NCBI GenBank assembly: GCA_004356105.1
Contig: SMYC01000109.1
Location: 1-50,521 of the forward strand
Direction of reading: 5' to 3'
Length of the DNA stretch: 50,521 nucleotides
DNA from: Acidobacteriota bacterium
GTDB lineage: Bacteria; Acidobacteriota; Vicinamibacteria; Marinacidobacterales; SMYC01
The position numbers and the translations under genes were made by a program. Below are positions 33,250 through 42,447 of this stretch, in pieces. Below the pieces are notes generated by a model. The model worked only from the letters and a program-made list of their open reading frames with translations. It made no database searches and was not told the DNA's origin. Every line of letters begins with the position of its first letter. Within the stretch, counting starts at the first letter, position 1.

Positions 33250-34952
33250 TGGAAACTGTTCCCGAACACAACGTCTTCAACGCTATCGATGTCGAGCCAG
33301 TTGCCCGTCGTGTAGAGCACACGGATTTCGTGTCCTTCCTCGATGAGCGCGCGCATGAGCCCACCCATGTCCATTTTCTCTTTGGCTTCAGGATTGGCAA
33401 CGATACGCTCGAGGGCCTTGCGCAGAATCTCGGCCCCCTTCTCCGATACGTGGAGAAAGCCCATCCACTCGCCATGAATCGCCCCGGGATCAAGATCATT
33501 CGAAACGGATACGAGCGTCGTCCGGTTGAATGTTGTCGCGCGCGAGTACGCCTCCGAACAAGTTACATAGTCGGCATAGCGGGCGCGGTTGCGGCTCTCC
33601 TTCCAGTTGGTGTCGACGATGATGGAGAAATCGTCGTCGAGCTCCATCAACACCTGGGGAATGAACTTGCGAAAGAGTACGTCCCCGTAGCAGACAAGGC
33701 AGCGCCCCTCGAGAGCCGAAATTGCAGTGGACAGAGAGAAGGCCTCGCTCGTCCTCGCGGCCTCATCGTTATCGAAGAACTCCACGCCGGCCAACACGAC
33801 CGCTTCTTTCTTGTAGCCACGGACCACCTTGATGTCCTTGACGCCAATATCGCGATAGGCTTGTACGATGTGAGAGAGGATGGGCCTGCCAGAAACGTGA
33901 ACCATCGCCTTCGGCCGATCGGTAGTGAGTTCGGCCATTTCTAACCCCTGGGCCGCGGCTAGGATTATTGCGCGTGTGTGCTTCGCTCTCTCGGGCAGAT
34001 ATCTCTTCTCCGCCTCGGCCAGCTCCGGTGCTCCTTGCAATCGAAAGACCTCAGCAAGCCCCGCCACGCGATCTTCGACGTTCACCAGAGACTGATCCTG
34101 GAAAATTTGGCGTACAGTGTCCTGCATCGCCGTGATGCAAGTGCGCATCATGTGATTGGCCCAAATCACCGTGGAGATGCCCGCATCGCGGAAGGTGTCG
34201 GTGGGAGTGGCGTAGTATTTGGTGGGCACAATAACCACCGGGGCACGGTCGCCCCATTCCTCCATGAAGGAGAGTATTTCACCGGGGTTGTTACGCGCAC
34301 TGTGTATCAGAATCGCGTCAGCCCCGGCCTCGTGGTAGGCCTGCGCACGCTTCAGTGCTTCTCGCAATCCCCACCCGGCGATGAATGCTTCGACGCGAGC
34401 CACGATGACGAAGTCGCGACTTATCTGCTCGTCTTTTCCAGCTTGAATCCGTCCACAGAACTCGTTGATGTCGGCGAGAGGCTGGGTCGCTCCGCCCAGA
34501 AAGCTGTTCGTCTTGGGAAAGATCTTGTCCTCGATGCACACACCGGCGATGTTGCGCTGCTCCAACTTTCGCACCAGGCGCCGCATGTTGTTGAAATTGC
34601 CGTAGCCCGTGTCGCCGTCCACGAGTATGGGAATCTGTGTTGCGTCACACATGAACTCGAGGACTTCGAGAATCTGTGTCCAGCTGGCTTCATTCGAATC
34701 CCTAACACCAAGCGAAGCGGAGATCGACAAACCACTAGCCCAGATTGCCTCGAACCCAGCTTCCTCCACGATTTTCGCGCTCAGTCCGTTGTGCGCCTCC
34801 ATCAAGAAAGCAAGCTCGGGGCTTTCAATGAGCCGCCGCAGCTTCGCTGCTCTCAAAGGTGTTGTGTCCGAAGGGGCGGATCCTGAGTTGACCAGGCCAG
34901 GCTTTCCTAAGTCACGCTGCCCATCTCGATTGCCTGGGACCGGCGATTTCAT
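33246..34952 (-). CDS. Phosphoenolpyruvate mutase fused to a nucleotidyltransferase (PepM-PntC type)
   Basis: A ~568-residue bifunctional protein. Residues ~35-320: PEP mutase of the isocitrate lyase superfamily ([31 protein letters not shown], the diagnostic [25 protein letters not shown]), making the C-P bond of phosphonopyruvate. Residues ~330-565: an NTP-transferase domain ([56 protein letters not shown]) resembling the phosphonate cytidylyltransferases that activate 2-aminoethylphosphonate. The signature G-x-G-x-R loop is altered to [11 protein letters not shown] 34952 has a purine-rich AGGAAGG upstream and is preferred over 34991. Translationally coupled to ppd. No aminotransferase or transferase gene follows. 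Confidence 0.9.
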   Translation of the reverse strand: MKSPVPGNRDGQRDLGKPGLVNSGSAPSDTTPLRAAKLRRLIESPELAFLMEAHNGLSAKIVEEAGFEAIWASGLSISASLGVRDSNEASWTQILEVLEFMCDATQIPILVDGDTGYGNFNNMRRLVRKLEQRNIAGVCIEDKIFPKTNSFLGGATQPLADINEFCGRIQAGKDEQISRDFVIVARVEAFIAGWGLREALKRAQAYHEAGADAILIHSARNNPGEILSFMEEWGDRAPVVIVPTKYYATPTDTFRDAGISTVIWANHMMRTCITAMQDTVRQIFQDQSLVNVEDRVAGLAEVFRLQGAPELAEAEKRYLPERAKHTRAIILAAAQGLEMAELTTDRPKAMVHVSGRPILSHIVQAYRDIGVKDIKVVRGYKKEAVVLAGVEFFDNDEAARTSEAFSLSTAISALEGRCLVCYGDVLFRKFIPQVLMELDDDFSIIVDTNWKESRNRARYADYVTCSEAYSRATTFNRTTLVSVSNDLDPGAIHGEWMGFLHVSEKGAEILRKALERIVANPEAKEKMDMGGLMRALIEEGHEIRVLYTTGNWLDIDSVEDVVFGNSFQ

Positions 34953-35212
34953 CTCTTTCTTCCTTCCTCGGAACGGTGGGAAAGCCAGCATCGTACCAGT
35001 TCCGATCCAGTGTTAGGTAGAAAAACGACGCGTCGCGAGTAATTCAGTAGGGAGGGATCTTGCTGCGAGCTGAGACAGGTGGTTCTGTCATACAGAATTT
35101 GGATCTCGTGCGAGGCTAGCAATCCGGGACTTCGCGAGGCGCTGCGGCTGGCGCACTTGTCGATCGATAACTCCATGAACCTATTCCGTATCAGTGAAGA
35201 TCTGAGCGTATT

Positions 35213-35650
35213 CTTTCGGCGCTAGGTACCTATGCCGAAGGCATCGGGAAGATCATGACGATCATCTCGGACATCGCCGACCAAACGAATCTTCTGGCGC
35301 TCAACGCTTCGATCGAGGTGGCGCGTGCGGGGAATGCGGGAAAGGGCTTTACCGTCGTTGCCTCCGAAGTGCGCAAGCTCGCGGAGAAAACGACGGACGC
35401 GACGCGGGCGGTGAAAGGGGCGGTGGCCGAGATTCAATCAGAAACAAGCAACAGCATGAGCACGTTGGATATGACCGCGCGCGCCGTCGACGAAGCGATG
35501 GTCTTGTCTAACAAAGCAGGCTCTGCGCTCGTCGAGATTCGAGAGACCGTGGGTCGAAGTGCGAACCACATCCGGGAAATCGCCGCGGCCTCGGAAGAAC
35601 AATCGGTGACGTTCGACCACGTGGTTCAGTCTAACGAAGAAGTCGCAACG
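35213..35650 (+). pseudogene. Chemoreceptor signalling-domain fragment
   Basis: A frame without a proper start encodes [20 protein letters not shown], then [16 protein letters not shown] and [20 protein letters not shown], the hairpin tip of a methyl-accepting chemotaxis protein, and continues to [14 protein letters not shown] before becoming unrelated sequence near 35650. No sensory, membrane or HAMP region. Just upstream (35096-35223) is another coding-like stretch ending [20 protein letters not shown] that I cannot place. Confidence 0.75.
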
Positions 35651-35789
35651 AAACGCGACGCTCAGTCAGAATTTGAACACCCATGCAGGAGCGCGATCGC
35701 CATATTCGTGCAATCGAAAGACACGGCCGACGAATGGTACAAGCTATCAGGCTGCACGAAGCGAAGCATGGTCTATCGTTACAACGCGA

Positions 35790-36608
35790 TCATCGGCCTC
35801 GAGATGCGGTCTCGAACCTGGGCGAGGCAACGAGTTGAAGAGCCCAAGTACCGCGGACGCGGGTCGCATCTGTTCTGGCGGGCCTGTGCTGGAGCCGGCG
35901 ATGCGTGTCTTTGCTCAAACAACGGCGCACGAGACGATCGACTGCGGCCGGAAGTTCTTGCGGCAGAGAGCCCCAGTCCGGCTCGAGCTTGATGGCCGAA
36001 GCCAACACATCCGATGCGTCCTCGCCCGGAAATGCCTTCTTGCCTGTGAGCATTTCATAGAGCACCGCACCAAACGCGAAGATGTCGGTCCGCTTATCCA
36101 CTCGCTTGCCCTTCGCTTGCTCGGGGCTCATATACGCGGCGGTCCCAAGAATCACTCCAACCCGCGTCGCATCTCGGACCAGCGTGGGTGACATCGAGCT
36201 ATCGGCCGCAGGCGTTTCTTCCTGGAAGACTTTCGCCAAACCGTAGTCCAGTACCTTGATCTTGCCCTCCTCGGTCTGCTTCACGTTCGCGGGTTTTAGA
36301 TCACGATGAACGATCCCTAGATCGTGCGCTTCCTCTAGGGCTTCGGCCATTTTGATTGCGATGTCGAGAGCCTCTTCGAATGGGATCGGACCGCGTGAAA
36401 TCCGCTGCGCCAGGGTCACGCCTGGAACGAGCTCGAGGACGAGGTAGTGGGTGCCGTCGGACTGCTCGAAGCCGTAGATCGAAGCGATGTTCGGGATGTG
36501 TCGACCTGTTTTTTGAAATCTCGTTCGAACGAGATTCTTATCGAATTTTACTATTGTCACATCGCCAATACCGTGCTCGGTTCGACGCCGTCTCGTTCGC
36601 GCTATCAA
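35790..36608 (-). pseudogene. Ser/Thr protein kinase fragment lacking the N-lobe
   Basis: About 250 residues of a PknB-type kinase from the middle of the fold: SIYGFEQSDGTHYLVLELVP, catalytic loop IVHRDLKPANVK, metal motif LDYGLAK (DYG instead of DFG), GTAAYMSPEQAKGK, DIFAFGAVLYEMLTGKKAFP. The glycine-rich loop, the catalytic lysine and the C-helix glutamate are absent; the frame enters just before the hinge. The C-terminus also runs off after [13 protein letters not shown]. Not catalytic. In intact relatives this kinase precedes a TolB propeller like those scattered through this region. Confidence 0.75.
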
Positions 36609-36648
36609 CCAGGGAGCCTGACCTTAGCCCGAGCGCGAGATCGTCGGT

Positions 36649-36834
36649 CTAATTCTCGGTGGGAACGAGCCGTTTCAACTCTTCGCCGAAGTTCTGGACG
36701 AGAACGAGATGCGTCGGAGGGGGCTCCGCCACGCTGTCGTCGAGATCGATGAAATGTTGGCCGTCTGGCGTGACGGCGAAAGTGTTGAACCGCGTGGGTC
36801 CAATGCTTCGTTCGAAGAGCACCGTCCACCGCGC
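36649..36834 (-). pseudogene. Shard of a TolB-type propeller C-terminus
   Basis: The minus strand reads RFNTFAVTPDGQHFIDLDD, then THLVLVQNFGEELKRLVPTE and TAG at 36649-36651: the standard last blade and tail of kinase-linked TolB propellers. In-frame stops lie just upstream next to the metallo-beta-lactamase stop, so only the last ~60 codons remain. Confidence 0.7.
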
Positions 36835-36837
36835 TCA

Positions 36838-37701
36838 CTATTGTTGCTGCCGCTCTTGGGCTAGCTGTTCGAGATAAATGTTTTCTAGACGCTCAACCTC
36901 GGCAAGGAACCCTTCGGGATCCACGAAGGTATCTGGGTCGTAGGCTTGTCCGGCCTCGTACTTGTCATGTAGTCCATACTGCCCGCCATGCGCCGCCACC
37001 CAGACGTCAACATCCATCGTCTTTTGGTGACGATAGGTCTTGGCAAAATCGTCCGCCACGCCCGGATAAGTTGGGTCGACCAACAGTTTCTTACCTTGGT
37101 TGATCGTCCCCATATTCGCGATGACGACGTTGTAGTCGCGGTCGTTCTCTCGCACCTGCATGGAGTAACTGGAACTGCCCTCGGTATGTCCCGGGTGGTC
37201 ATAAACCGTGAGACGCGTATCGCCTAATTCAATCACCTCACCCTCGCCGATGATCTGGTCCACGCTCACTGGCTTGAACGTCTCGCGGCCCCCGAAATGC
37301 GCGTCGCTGAATCCACCGTCTTCGAGGACACGAGCATCATTTTTGGTGGCCAACATCTTTGCGCCTGTGATCTGCTTGATCTCGGCTAGTGCCGCCGTGT
37401 GGTCCCAGTGCGCCTGCATCGTAAGCAGAATCTTGACGTCTTCAAGTTTGAAGCCCACGGCTTCGATATTTGCACGAATCAGTGGGGTGGAATCTTCTAG
37501 CCCCGTGTTGATGAGGATGTGCCCCTCATCGGTCGTGATAAGAAAGACGCCCAAACCGTAGGTGCCAACGGCATACAAGTTGCCAATCACACGATGGCCG
37601 GGAAAAGGTCGCGCCCACTCTTCACTTTGGGCCCTTAATTGGGCAGTGGTAAGTATGAAAAAACAGCTGACGATTGCTAGTCGAGAAAGAATTCGCTTCA
37701 T
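36838..37701 (-). CDS. Subclass B3 metallo-beta-lactamase, GOB-like (Gln at the first zinc-ligand position)
   Basis: A 287-residue protein with a signal peptide (~1-24, LAIVSCFFILTTAQLRAQ), so periplasmic. Zinc-site motif MQAHWDHTAAL: the HxHxDH first histidine is Gln, as in the GOB enzymes of Elizabethkingia; the remaining ligands are present (H-D-H, His in YDHPGHTEGSS, His in WVAAHGGQYGLHDK). GOB-like stretches include GNLYAVGTYGLGVFLI, TGAKMLATKNDARVL and DFAKTYRHQKTMDVDVWVAA. A carbapenem/penicillin-hydrolysing role is likely from family knowledge but unproven; some B3-fold proteins have other substrates. Its base composition is noticeably lower in GC than the housekeeping genes here. Monocistronic, flanked by shards. 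Confidence 0.87.
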   Translation of the reverse strand: MKRILSRLAIVSCFFILTTAQLRAQSEEWARPFPGHRVIGNLYAVGTYGLGVFLITTDEGHILINTGLEDSTPLIRANIEAVGFKLEDVKILLTMQAHWDHTAALAEIKQITGAKMLATKNDARVLEDGGFSDAHFGGRETFKPVSVDQIIGEGEVIELGDTRLTVYDHPGHTEGSSSYSMQVRENDRDYNVVIANMGTINQGKKLLVDPTYPGVADDFAKTYRHQKTMDVDVWVAAHGGQYGLHDKYEAGQAYDPDTFVDPEGFLAEVERLENIYLEQLAQERQQQ

Positions 37702-37886
37702 GATGGCTCCGCTTCTCGTTGTTTCCTACTGTTACCGGTCGTGAAGGTTGTAGAAAAACCTCTCGTGATTGTAGGGGCAGGGAAGAGGGACTTCAAGACG
37801 GGGGTGCAGGGTCCGCGATTTTGCTTTCGCGAGAGGATCGCATTCTGTTTCCGCGTCGCTTAGAATCTTTCGTTCAGGAGGTTCCA

Positions 37887-39467
37887 ATGCGCCTTGCCGC
37901 CATCTTACTTGTTCTCGAGCTGACGCCCCTAGCGCTCTTCGGTCAAGAATCGGGTGCCGGCGTCGTGCACTTTCCAAACTCTGGAACAGAGGAAGCCCAG
38001 GCGAGCTTTTTGTACGGGCTCGCGCAGCTTCACAACTTCGAATACAACACCGCGTCCACCGCGTTCCGCAAGGCGCAGCAGATCGACCCTGACTTCGCCA
38101 TGGCCTACTGGGGCGAAGCGATGACCCACAACCACGCGATATGGACGCAGCAGGATCGCGAGGCGGCTTTGGCGGTGCTGAAGCGCCTGGGGCCGACGTC
38201 CGCGGCACGGTTGGCCAAAGCGCCCACCCAAAGAGAAAAGGACTACTTACGCGCCCTGGACATCCTCTACGGCGACGGAAGTAAACACGATCGTGACGAC
38301 GCTTACACGGAAGCGATGAGCCGCCTTCATCGAAACTATCCGGGCGACCCGGAGGCTGCGGCGTTCTACGCGTTGGCTCTTCTAGGGGGCGCCCACGAAG
38401 GGCGCGATTTCGCGACCTACATGCGCGCCGCGGCTATCGCGGAAGAGGTGTTCCGGGACTACCCCGATCATCCCGGCATCCTCCATTACCTCATTCATTC
38501 GTACGACGATCCCATCCACGCACCTCTAGGACTCCGCGCGGCACGTATCTACGCTCGGGTCGCTCCCGATGCGGCGCACGCGCAGCACATGACTTCCCAC
38601 ATCTTCGTCGCGATGGGCATGTGGGACGATGTCGTCGCCGCCAACGAGAATGCGGCCGACGTCGCCAACCTTCGGCGCGCGGCACGAGAGCGACCGGCCT
38701 ATCATTGCGGCCACTACAACTTTTGGCTGCTTTACGGGTATACCCAGCAAGGCCGCCATCGCGACGCGGGTCGCTTGCTCGACGCGTGCCGCGAGGATAT
38801 GGAGGAAGCCGGCCTTAAGGCGCCCGTGTTCGACCCCGACAACTCGGCCGTGCACTCTTATCTTCAGCTGCGCACGCGTTATCTCTTCGACGCCGAAGCG
38901 TGGGACAGCGAAGTGGCTCGGTGGAGCACGGCGCTTCCCATGAAATATGTGCCCGAGCGCATCAGCTTCGAGTACACCCAGGGCTACGTCGCTTACAACC
39001 TTGGGGACATCGATGAAGCGCGCCGCCGGCTCGCGAGCCTCGTGGCAGCCCGCGGGGATCTCGGTGCTTTCAACGACGAGAACCCGGACGTGGACTATCG
39101 CGTGGAGGGCACGACGCGCTCGGAAATCGTTGAAAAGCAGCTTCGCGCTTTGATTTCGAAGATGGAGGGTAACGTCGCCGATGCCATCGCTTTGCTTCGT
39201 GAAGCTGCCGAGCTCGAAAAGACCATGCCTTTCATGTTTGGACCGCCGTTCATCGACAAGCCGTCCCACGAGCTACTCGGGGAGGTTCTCCTCGAGGCGG
39301 GCCATCCGGAAGAAGCGCTCGAGGCTTTCGAGGTGGCGGCATCACGCACCCCCAACCGTGCACAGGTCTTGGAAGGGCTGATCGTTTCCGCGGGGCAATC
39401 CGGCGACACAGCCAAGGCAAGCGATGCCAAGCAACGTCTGATGGCGATGCGTGTAAATCGCAAATAG
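37887..39467 (+). CDS. Secreted TPR-repeat protein
   Basis: A ~526-residue exported protein: signal peptide LAAILLVLELTPLALFGQ, then tetratricopeptide repeats throughout, e.g. FLYGLAQLHNFEYNTASTAF, AYWGEAMTHNHAIWTQQDRE, and near the end VLLEAGHPEEALEAFEVAA. Family features HYLIHSYDDPIHAPLGLRAA and AQHMTSHIFVAMGMWDDVV occur widely in environmental bacteria in uncharacterised TPR proteins. AGGAGG five bases before ATG 37887 decides the start; the frame is open upstream to 37719 without a ribosome site. The role is probably protein-protein interaction in the periplasm. Confidence 0.82.
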   Translation: MRLAAILLVLELTPLALFGQESGAGVVHFPNSGTEEAQASFLYGLAQLHNFEYNTASTAFRKAQQIDPDFAMAYWGEAMTHNHAIWTQQDREAALAVLKRLGPTSAARLAKAPTQREKDYLRALDILYGDGSKHDRDDAYTEAMSRLHRNYPGDPEAAAFYALALLGGAHEGRDFATYMRAAAIAEEVFRDYPDHPGILHYLIHSYDDPIHAPLGLRAARIYARVAPDAAHAQHMTSHIFVAMGMWDDVVAANENAADVANLRRAARERPAYHCGHYNFWLLYGYTQQGRHRDAGRLLDACREDMEEAGLKAPVFDPDNSAVHSYLQLRTRYLFDAEAWDSEVARWSTALPMKYVPERISFEYTQGYVAYNLGDIDEARRRLASLVAARGDLGAFNDENPDVDYRVEGTTRSEIVEKQLRALISKMEGNVADAIALLREAAELEKTMPFMFGPPFIDKPSHELLGEVLLEAGHPEEALEAFEVAASRTPNRAQVLEGLIVSAGQSGDTAKASDAKQRLMAMRVNRK

Positions 39468-39507
39468 TTCGATGCCAGTCTCACCCTAGGCTGGCTAGGC
39501 ATCTAGA

Positions 39508-39900
39508 TTCTGGATACGGAGCGCCAGGCTCTGGAGCGTTTGACCTCGACAGGCAACAACGCTTCCCCGATATGGTCGCCCGACGGCAATCGCATTGCGT
39601 TCACATCAGACAGAGCGGGATGTCTCGTTTATCGGCGGGGTCCTGTCCTTCCGGATGTGTACAAGCTCGTCTGGGTGGAACGTGACGGTCATCGACGCAT
39701 ATACGGAGAAGACGTAGTGGGACTGGCAATATTCGTGGGAGGTCGCGAGCAGCTACGCCTTGCTCGGCGAAACGGAAGAGGCTCTCCGGTGGCTCCGGAA
39801 TGCCGTGGATCGCGGCGTCATCAACTACCCCTTTCTCAAACCAGCTAAGTGCTCGACGCTCATGCTGGAAGCGGGTACCGTAACTCTTGACGGAGACCCA
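39508..39900 (+). pseudogene. Joined shards of a TolB blade and a TPR C-terminus
   Basis: From ~39508 the plus strand encodes ALERLTSTGNNASPIWSPDG then NRIAFTSDRAG, a TolB blade, which degenerates after 39640. From ~39720, in another frame, it encodes WEVASSYALLGETEEALRWL then RNAVDRGVINYPFLKP, the stereotyped TPR end of large kinase/TolB/TPR proteins. Both come from the same kind of multidomain protein, so the middle has been deleted. Confidence 0.65.
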
Positions 39901-39938
39901 TGGGTTCCTCCAAAATGGAGGAATACTGGAGGACCGAG

Positions 39939-40169
39939 ATGGCGACCCTGAACATCAAGAACGTTCCCGACAAGCTCTATTCCAGGCTCAAGGCGCGAGC
40001 GCGCAAGAGTCGTCGTTCTCTGTCCCAAGAAGTGCTACAGATCCTCGACGAGGTCACGAAACGCCGAGAGCCTGTTTCCATCCTTGAGCTACGTGGGCTC
40101 GGAAAAGAGCTCTGGAAGGATATCGACCCGGCCGAGCACGTGGACGAGGAGCGTCGCTCTTGGGATTGA
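39939..40169 (+). CDS. FitA-like ribbon-helix-helix antitoxin
   Basis: About 76 residues. LNIKNVPDKLYSRLKARARK and SRRSLSQEVLQIL form the ribbon-helix-helix DNA-binding unit of FitA/VapB-type antitoxins; the C-terminal half (ILELRGLGKELWKDIDPAEH) is the toxin-binding tail. GGAGGACCGAG upstream of ATG 39939 supports this start over 39900. Its TGA overlaps the TTG start of the toxin (TTGA at 40166-40169). Confidence 0.85.
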   Translation: MATLNIKNVPDKLYSRLKARARKSRRSLSQEVLQILDEVTKRREPVSILELRGLGKELWKDIDPAEHVDEERRSWD

Positions 40170-40599
40170 TCGAAGATCTGGGCCGAGGACCGATAGCCCT
40201 CGACACGGCAATCTTCATTTACTACATCGAGGAGCATCCCGATTACGTGGACCTCATAGCCCCCGTTTTGTCGCGATGGACGAGGGCCGTGTGAGGGCAG
40301 TGACCTCCGCTCTTACACTCCTCGAGACGCTCGTGGTGCCTTATCGAAACACTGATGTTTCACTCGCCGCCCGCTACGAAAAGCTGCTCACAGAGAGTCG
40401 AGGCCTTCAGCTGATCGAGATAGACCGTCCTCTACTACGCCATGCCGCGCAGCTTCGTGCCGTGGCGGGCGTCAAGACCCCGGATGCCCTTCAACTCGCC
40501 GCGGGGATGATCGGCGGGTGTAAGGTGTTTCTCACTCATGACCGCAAGCTTCCGCCTATAGGTGGCTTGCACGTGCTGCAACTCGGAAGCTACCTGTAA
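40166..40599 (+). pseudogene. PIN-domain (VapC/FitB-like) toxin with a -1 frameshift
   Basis: From TTG 40166 the frame reads IEDLGRGPIALDTAIFIYYI with the first catalytic aspartate, then EEHPDYVDLIAPV; at the T-run near 40264-40269 it slips and would stop at a TGA soon after. The +1-shifted frame continues without a gap: VAMDEGRVRAVTSALTLLET, RTVAGVKTPDALQLAAG-like PIN core (VKTPDALQLAAGM), LTHDRKLPPI. One extra T (TTTTT instead of TTTT) would restore a normal ~144-residue toxin. Either a natural inactivation, leaving a solitary antitoxin, or a homopolymer sequencing error. Confidence 0.8.
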
Positions 40600-40612
40600 A
40601 TGCTCCCCTTCA

Positions 40613-41197
40613 TTATGACGCACTTCCGGGAGGACCCTCCCAGCGCGCGAATAAGTCCTTGTCCAGCTCGATGTCGAGCACGTCTAGGACACGATTGACG
40701 GTTTGATTAATAAGGTCGTCGATCGTTTTTGGGCGGTGGTAGAAAGCGGGCATCGGAGGCATCAAGATCGCACCCATCTCCGTGACTTCTGCCATCAGAC
40801 GGAGGTGTCCGAGGTGAAGCGGGGTCTCGCGGACGACGAGGACGAGCTTGCGGCGATCCTTCAAAGCCACATCGGCGGCGCGCAACAAGAGGTTGTCGCT
40901 ATATGAGTGGGCGATACCCGACAGCGTCTTCATGGCGCAAGGGATGACCACCATCCCCGTCGTCTTATAGGAGCCCGAAGACAGCGACGCGGCGATATCG
41001 CCGAAGCCGTGAACTTCGTCGGCTAGTGCCTCCACCTCGCTCACCCCGAGGTCGGTTTCGAGGACGATGGTTTTTTTCGCCGCGGGAGTCATTACTAGGT
41101 GCGTCTCGACCCCTTCGACCTCCCGCAGCACTTCGAGCATGCGAACGCCATAGATGACGCCGCTGGCGCCGGAGATACCGATAATCAGCCGTTTCAA
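40613..41197 (-). CDS. ubiX: Flavin prenyltransferase UbiX
   Basis: UbiX/Pad1 makes prenylated FMN, the cofactor of UbiD-type decarboxylases. N-terminal IGISGASGVIYGVRMLEVL is the flavin-binding start; PCAMKTLSGIAHSYSDNLL, VLVVRETPLHLGHLRLM and the C-terminal RVLDVLDIELD are diagnostic. Length 194 is normal. TTG start overlapping the preceding PPOX stop (TTGA), so the two are coupled. No ubiD is present in the window. Confidence 0.94.
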   Translation of the reverse strand: MKRLIIGISGASGVIYGVRMLEVLREVEGVETHLVMTPAAKKTIVLETDLGVSEVEALADEVHGFGDIAASLSSGSYKTTGMVVIPCAMKTLSGIAHSYSDNLLLRAADVALKDRRKLVLVVRETPLHLGHLRLMAEVTEMGAILMPPMPAFYHRPKTIDDLINQTVNRVLDVLDIELDKDLFARWEGPPGSAS

Positions 41198-41646
41198 ATT
41201 ACAATCTCCTCACGGTGTCCGAGCTTCACCGAGTTGTCGATGAAGAACAAGCGCTCCGGCGTCACTTCGTACCAAGCGATCTTATCGAGCGCCCGAGCGA
41301 TTTCGGGCGGCGCGTCCGGTCCCACGATCGGAAACTTCGCTCGGTAGCGCTCGACCGCTATGGATTTGCGCTGGCCTTCGAGTTTCTCACAAGTTCCTTC
41401 GAGCTGGATTCCCTGAATCTCGCGCCAGCCGCGATAGTCTTCTTGGATCGTAACCGCGACTCGCGGGCTCGCCGCGATGTTCCGGCTGTGGCGGCTCGAT
41501 GGTGCCGACAAGAACTGCAGCGTGAATCCGTCATTCGCGTAGAACACGGCCGCGGCCCACACGCCTTCCGGTCCATGGGTGGCGAGCGTCATCACGTTAT
41601 GGCCCTCCATGTAAGCCGTTGCTTGGTCTCGCAATACTCCGGCCAT
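41194..41646 (-). CDS. Pyridoxamine 5'-phosphate oxidase-family (FMN split-barrel) protein
   Basis: A 150-residue flavin-binding split-barrel protein: VMTLATHGPEGVWAAAVFYA, LQFLSAPSSRHSRNIAASPR, VAVTIQEDYRGWREIQGIQL and EGTCEKLEG are typical of the PPOX-like group, whose members bind FMN, F420 or haem. The exact reaction is unknown. First of a two-gene unit with ubiX, which suggests a flavin-related function. The 127 bases upstream (41647-41773) hold no gene. Confidence 0.82.
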   Translation of the reverse strand: MAGVLRDQATAYMEGHNVMTLATHGPEGVWAAAVFYANDGFTLQFLSAPSSRHSRNIAASPRVAVTIQEDYRGWREIQGIQLEGTCEKLEGQRKSIAVERYRAKFPIVGPDAPPEIARALDKIAWYEVTPERLFFIDNSVKLGHREEIVI

Positions 41647-41773
41647 ACGCTTCTCACGGCTTCTGGCGTGGGCCTAGGCGACGATCAGATTCGAGCGACA
41701 TGAGCGCTACGATCTTAGGCCGACAACGGTCCGTGAGCAACCGCATCGCCTTCCAAAGAAAACGATTGCGGAT

Positions 41774-42427
41774 CTAGCGAAAGTTGAACAGGAACTCGGC
41801 CGTCGCGTTTCTCAGTTGGAATCGGCGATCGACCCGCAATCGAGGTGTCACGCGCGCGAGCGCGTGCTCGGAGTGATTCGGCGAGGGTCGTACTCGTGAC
41901 GCGCGCGTCTCGCTCAGCAATGTCTGCGCGTCGAGGATGCTGTAGCTCGACGGCGTCTCCGGCATGTCCCCGCTCCCGGTCACGATGGCAAACATGAGCG
42001 CCCCTGTCGAACAGAGATCGCTCATGCCGTCCATGAGCCATGCGATTTCGTCGAGGGAGAGATAGTTCAAGAGATCCCAGGCCATGACGAGATCGAATCG
42101 TGTCGATGCGTTGTGAGGAACGAGCTCGTCGAGCAACGAGGCACGGGTACTCGCGCGCTCGAGCGACGTCCCGCGGAGGGGACGGTAGAAGCGATAGAAG
42201 TCCGCGACGGTGATCTTGGCGCCATATCTCGCATAAAAGGCGAGGTTTTCGGAGATGGGAGGCCCGAGGTCCAAAATGGTGCACGGAGACACGTCTTCGA
42301 GACGGGTGGCCACGTGCTCGAGAGCGTTCGAGCTGATTAACTTTTTCGTTGCCGGCGCTTGCGAGGCAAACGGAGGTGTTGGTGGCGACGGAGAGCTCCG
42401 CCGCCAGGGGAGGCCTAGACGCATCAC
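41774..42427 (-). CDS. Putative class I SAM-dependent methyltransferase
   Basis: A 217-residue protein with a Rossmann-type motif I variant (CTILDLGPPISENLAFYARY), an acidic strand-2 end (AKITVADFYRFYR), a motif IV-like region (RFDLVMAWDLLNYLSLDEIA) and GALMFAIVTGSG. The pattern matches a methyltransferase-domain group in which GPPxxEN replaces GxGxG. No substrate can be assigned. It follows the bactofilin gene by ~20 bases on the same strand. The start could be the first ATG or the one after it. Confidence 0.65.
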   Translation of the reverse strand: MMRLGLPWRRSSPSPPTPPFASQAPATKKLISSNALEHVATRLEDVSPCTILDLGPPISENLAFYARYGAKITVADFYRFYRPLRGTSLERASTRASLLDELVPHNASTRFDLVMAWDLLNYLSLDEIAWLMDGMSDLCSTGALMFAIVTGSGDMPETPSSYSILDAQTLLSETRASRVRPSPNHSEHALARVTPRLRVDRRFQLRNATAEFLFNFR

Positions 42428-42447
42428 TCGATCAATGGTTCAGTAAC

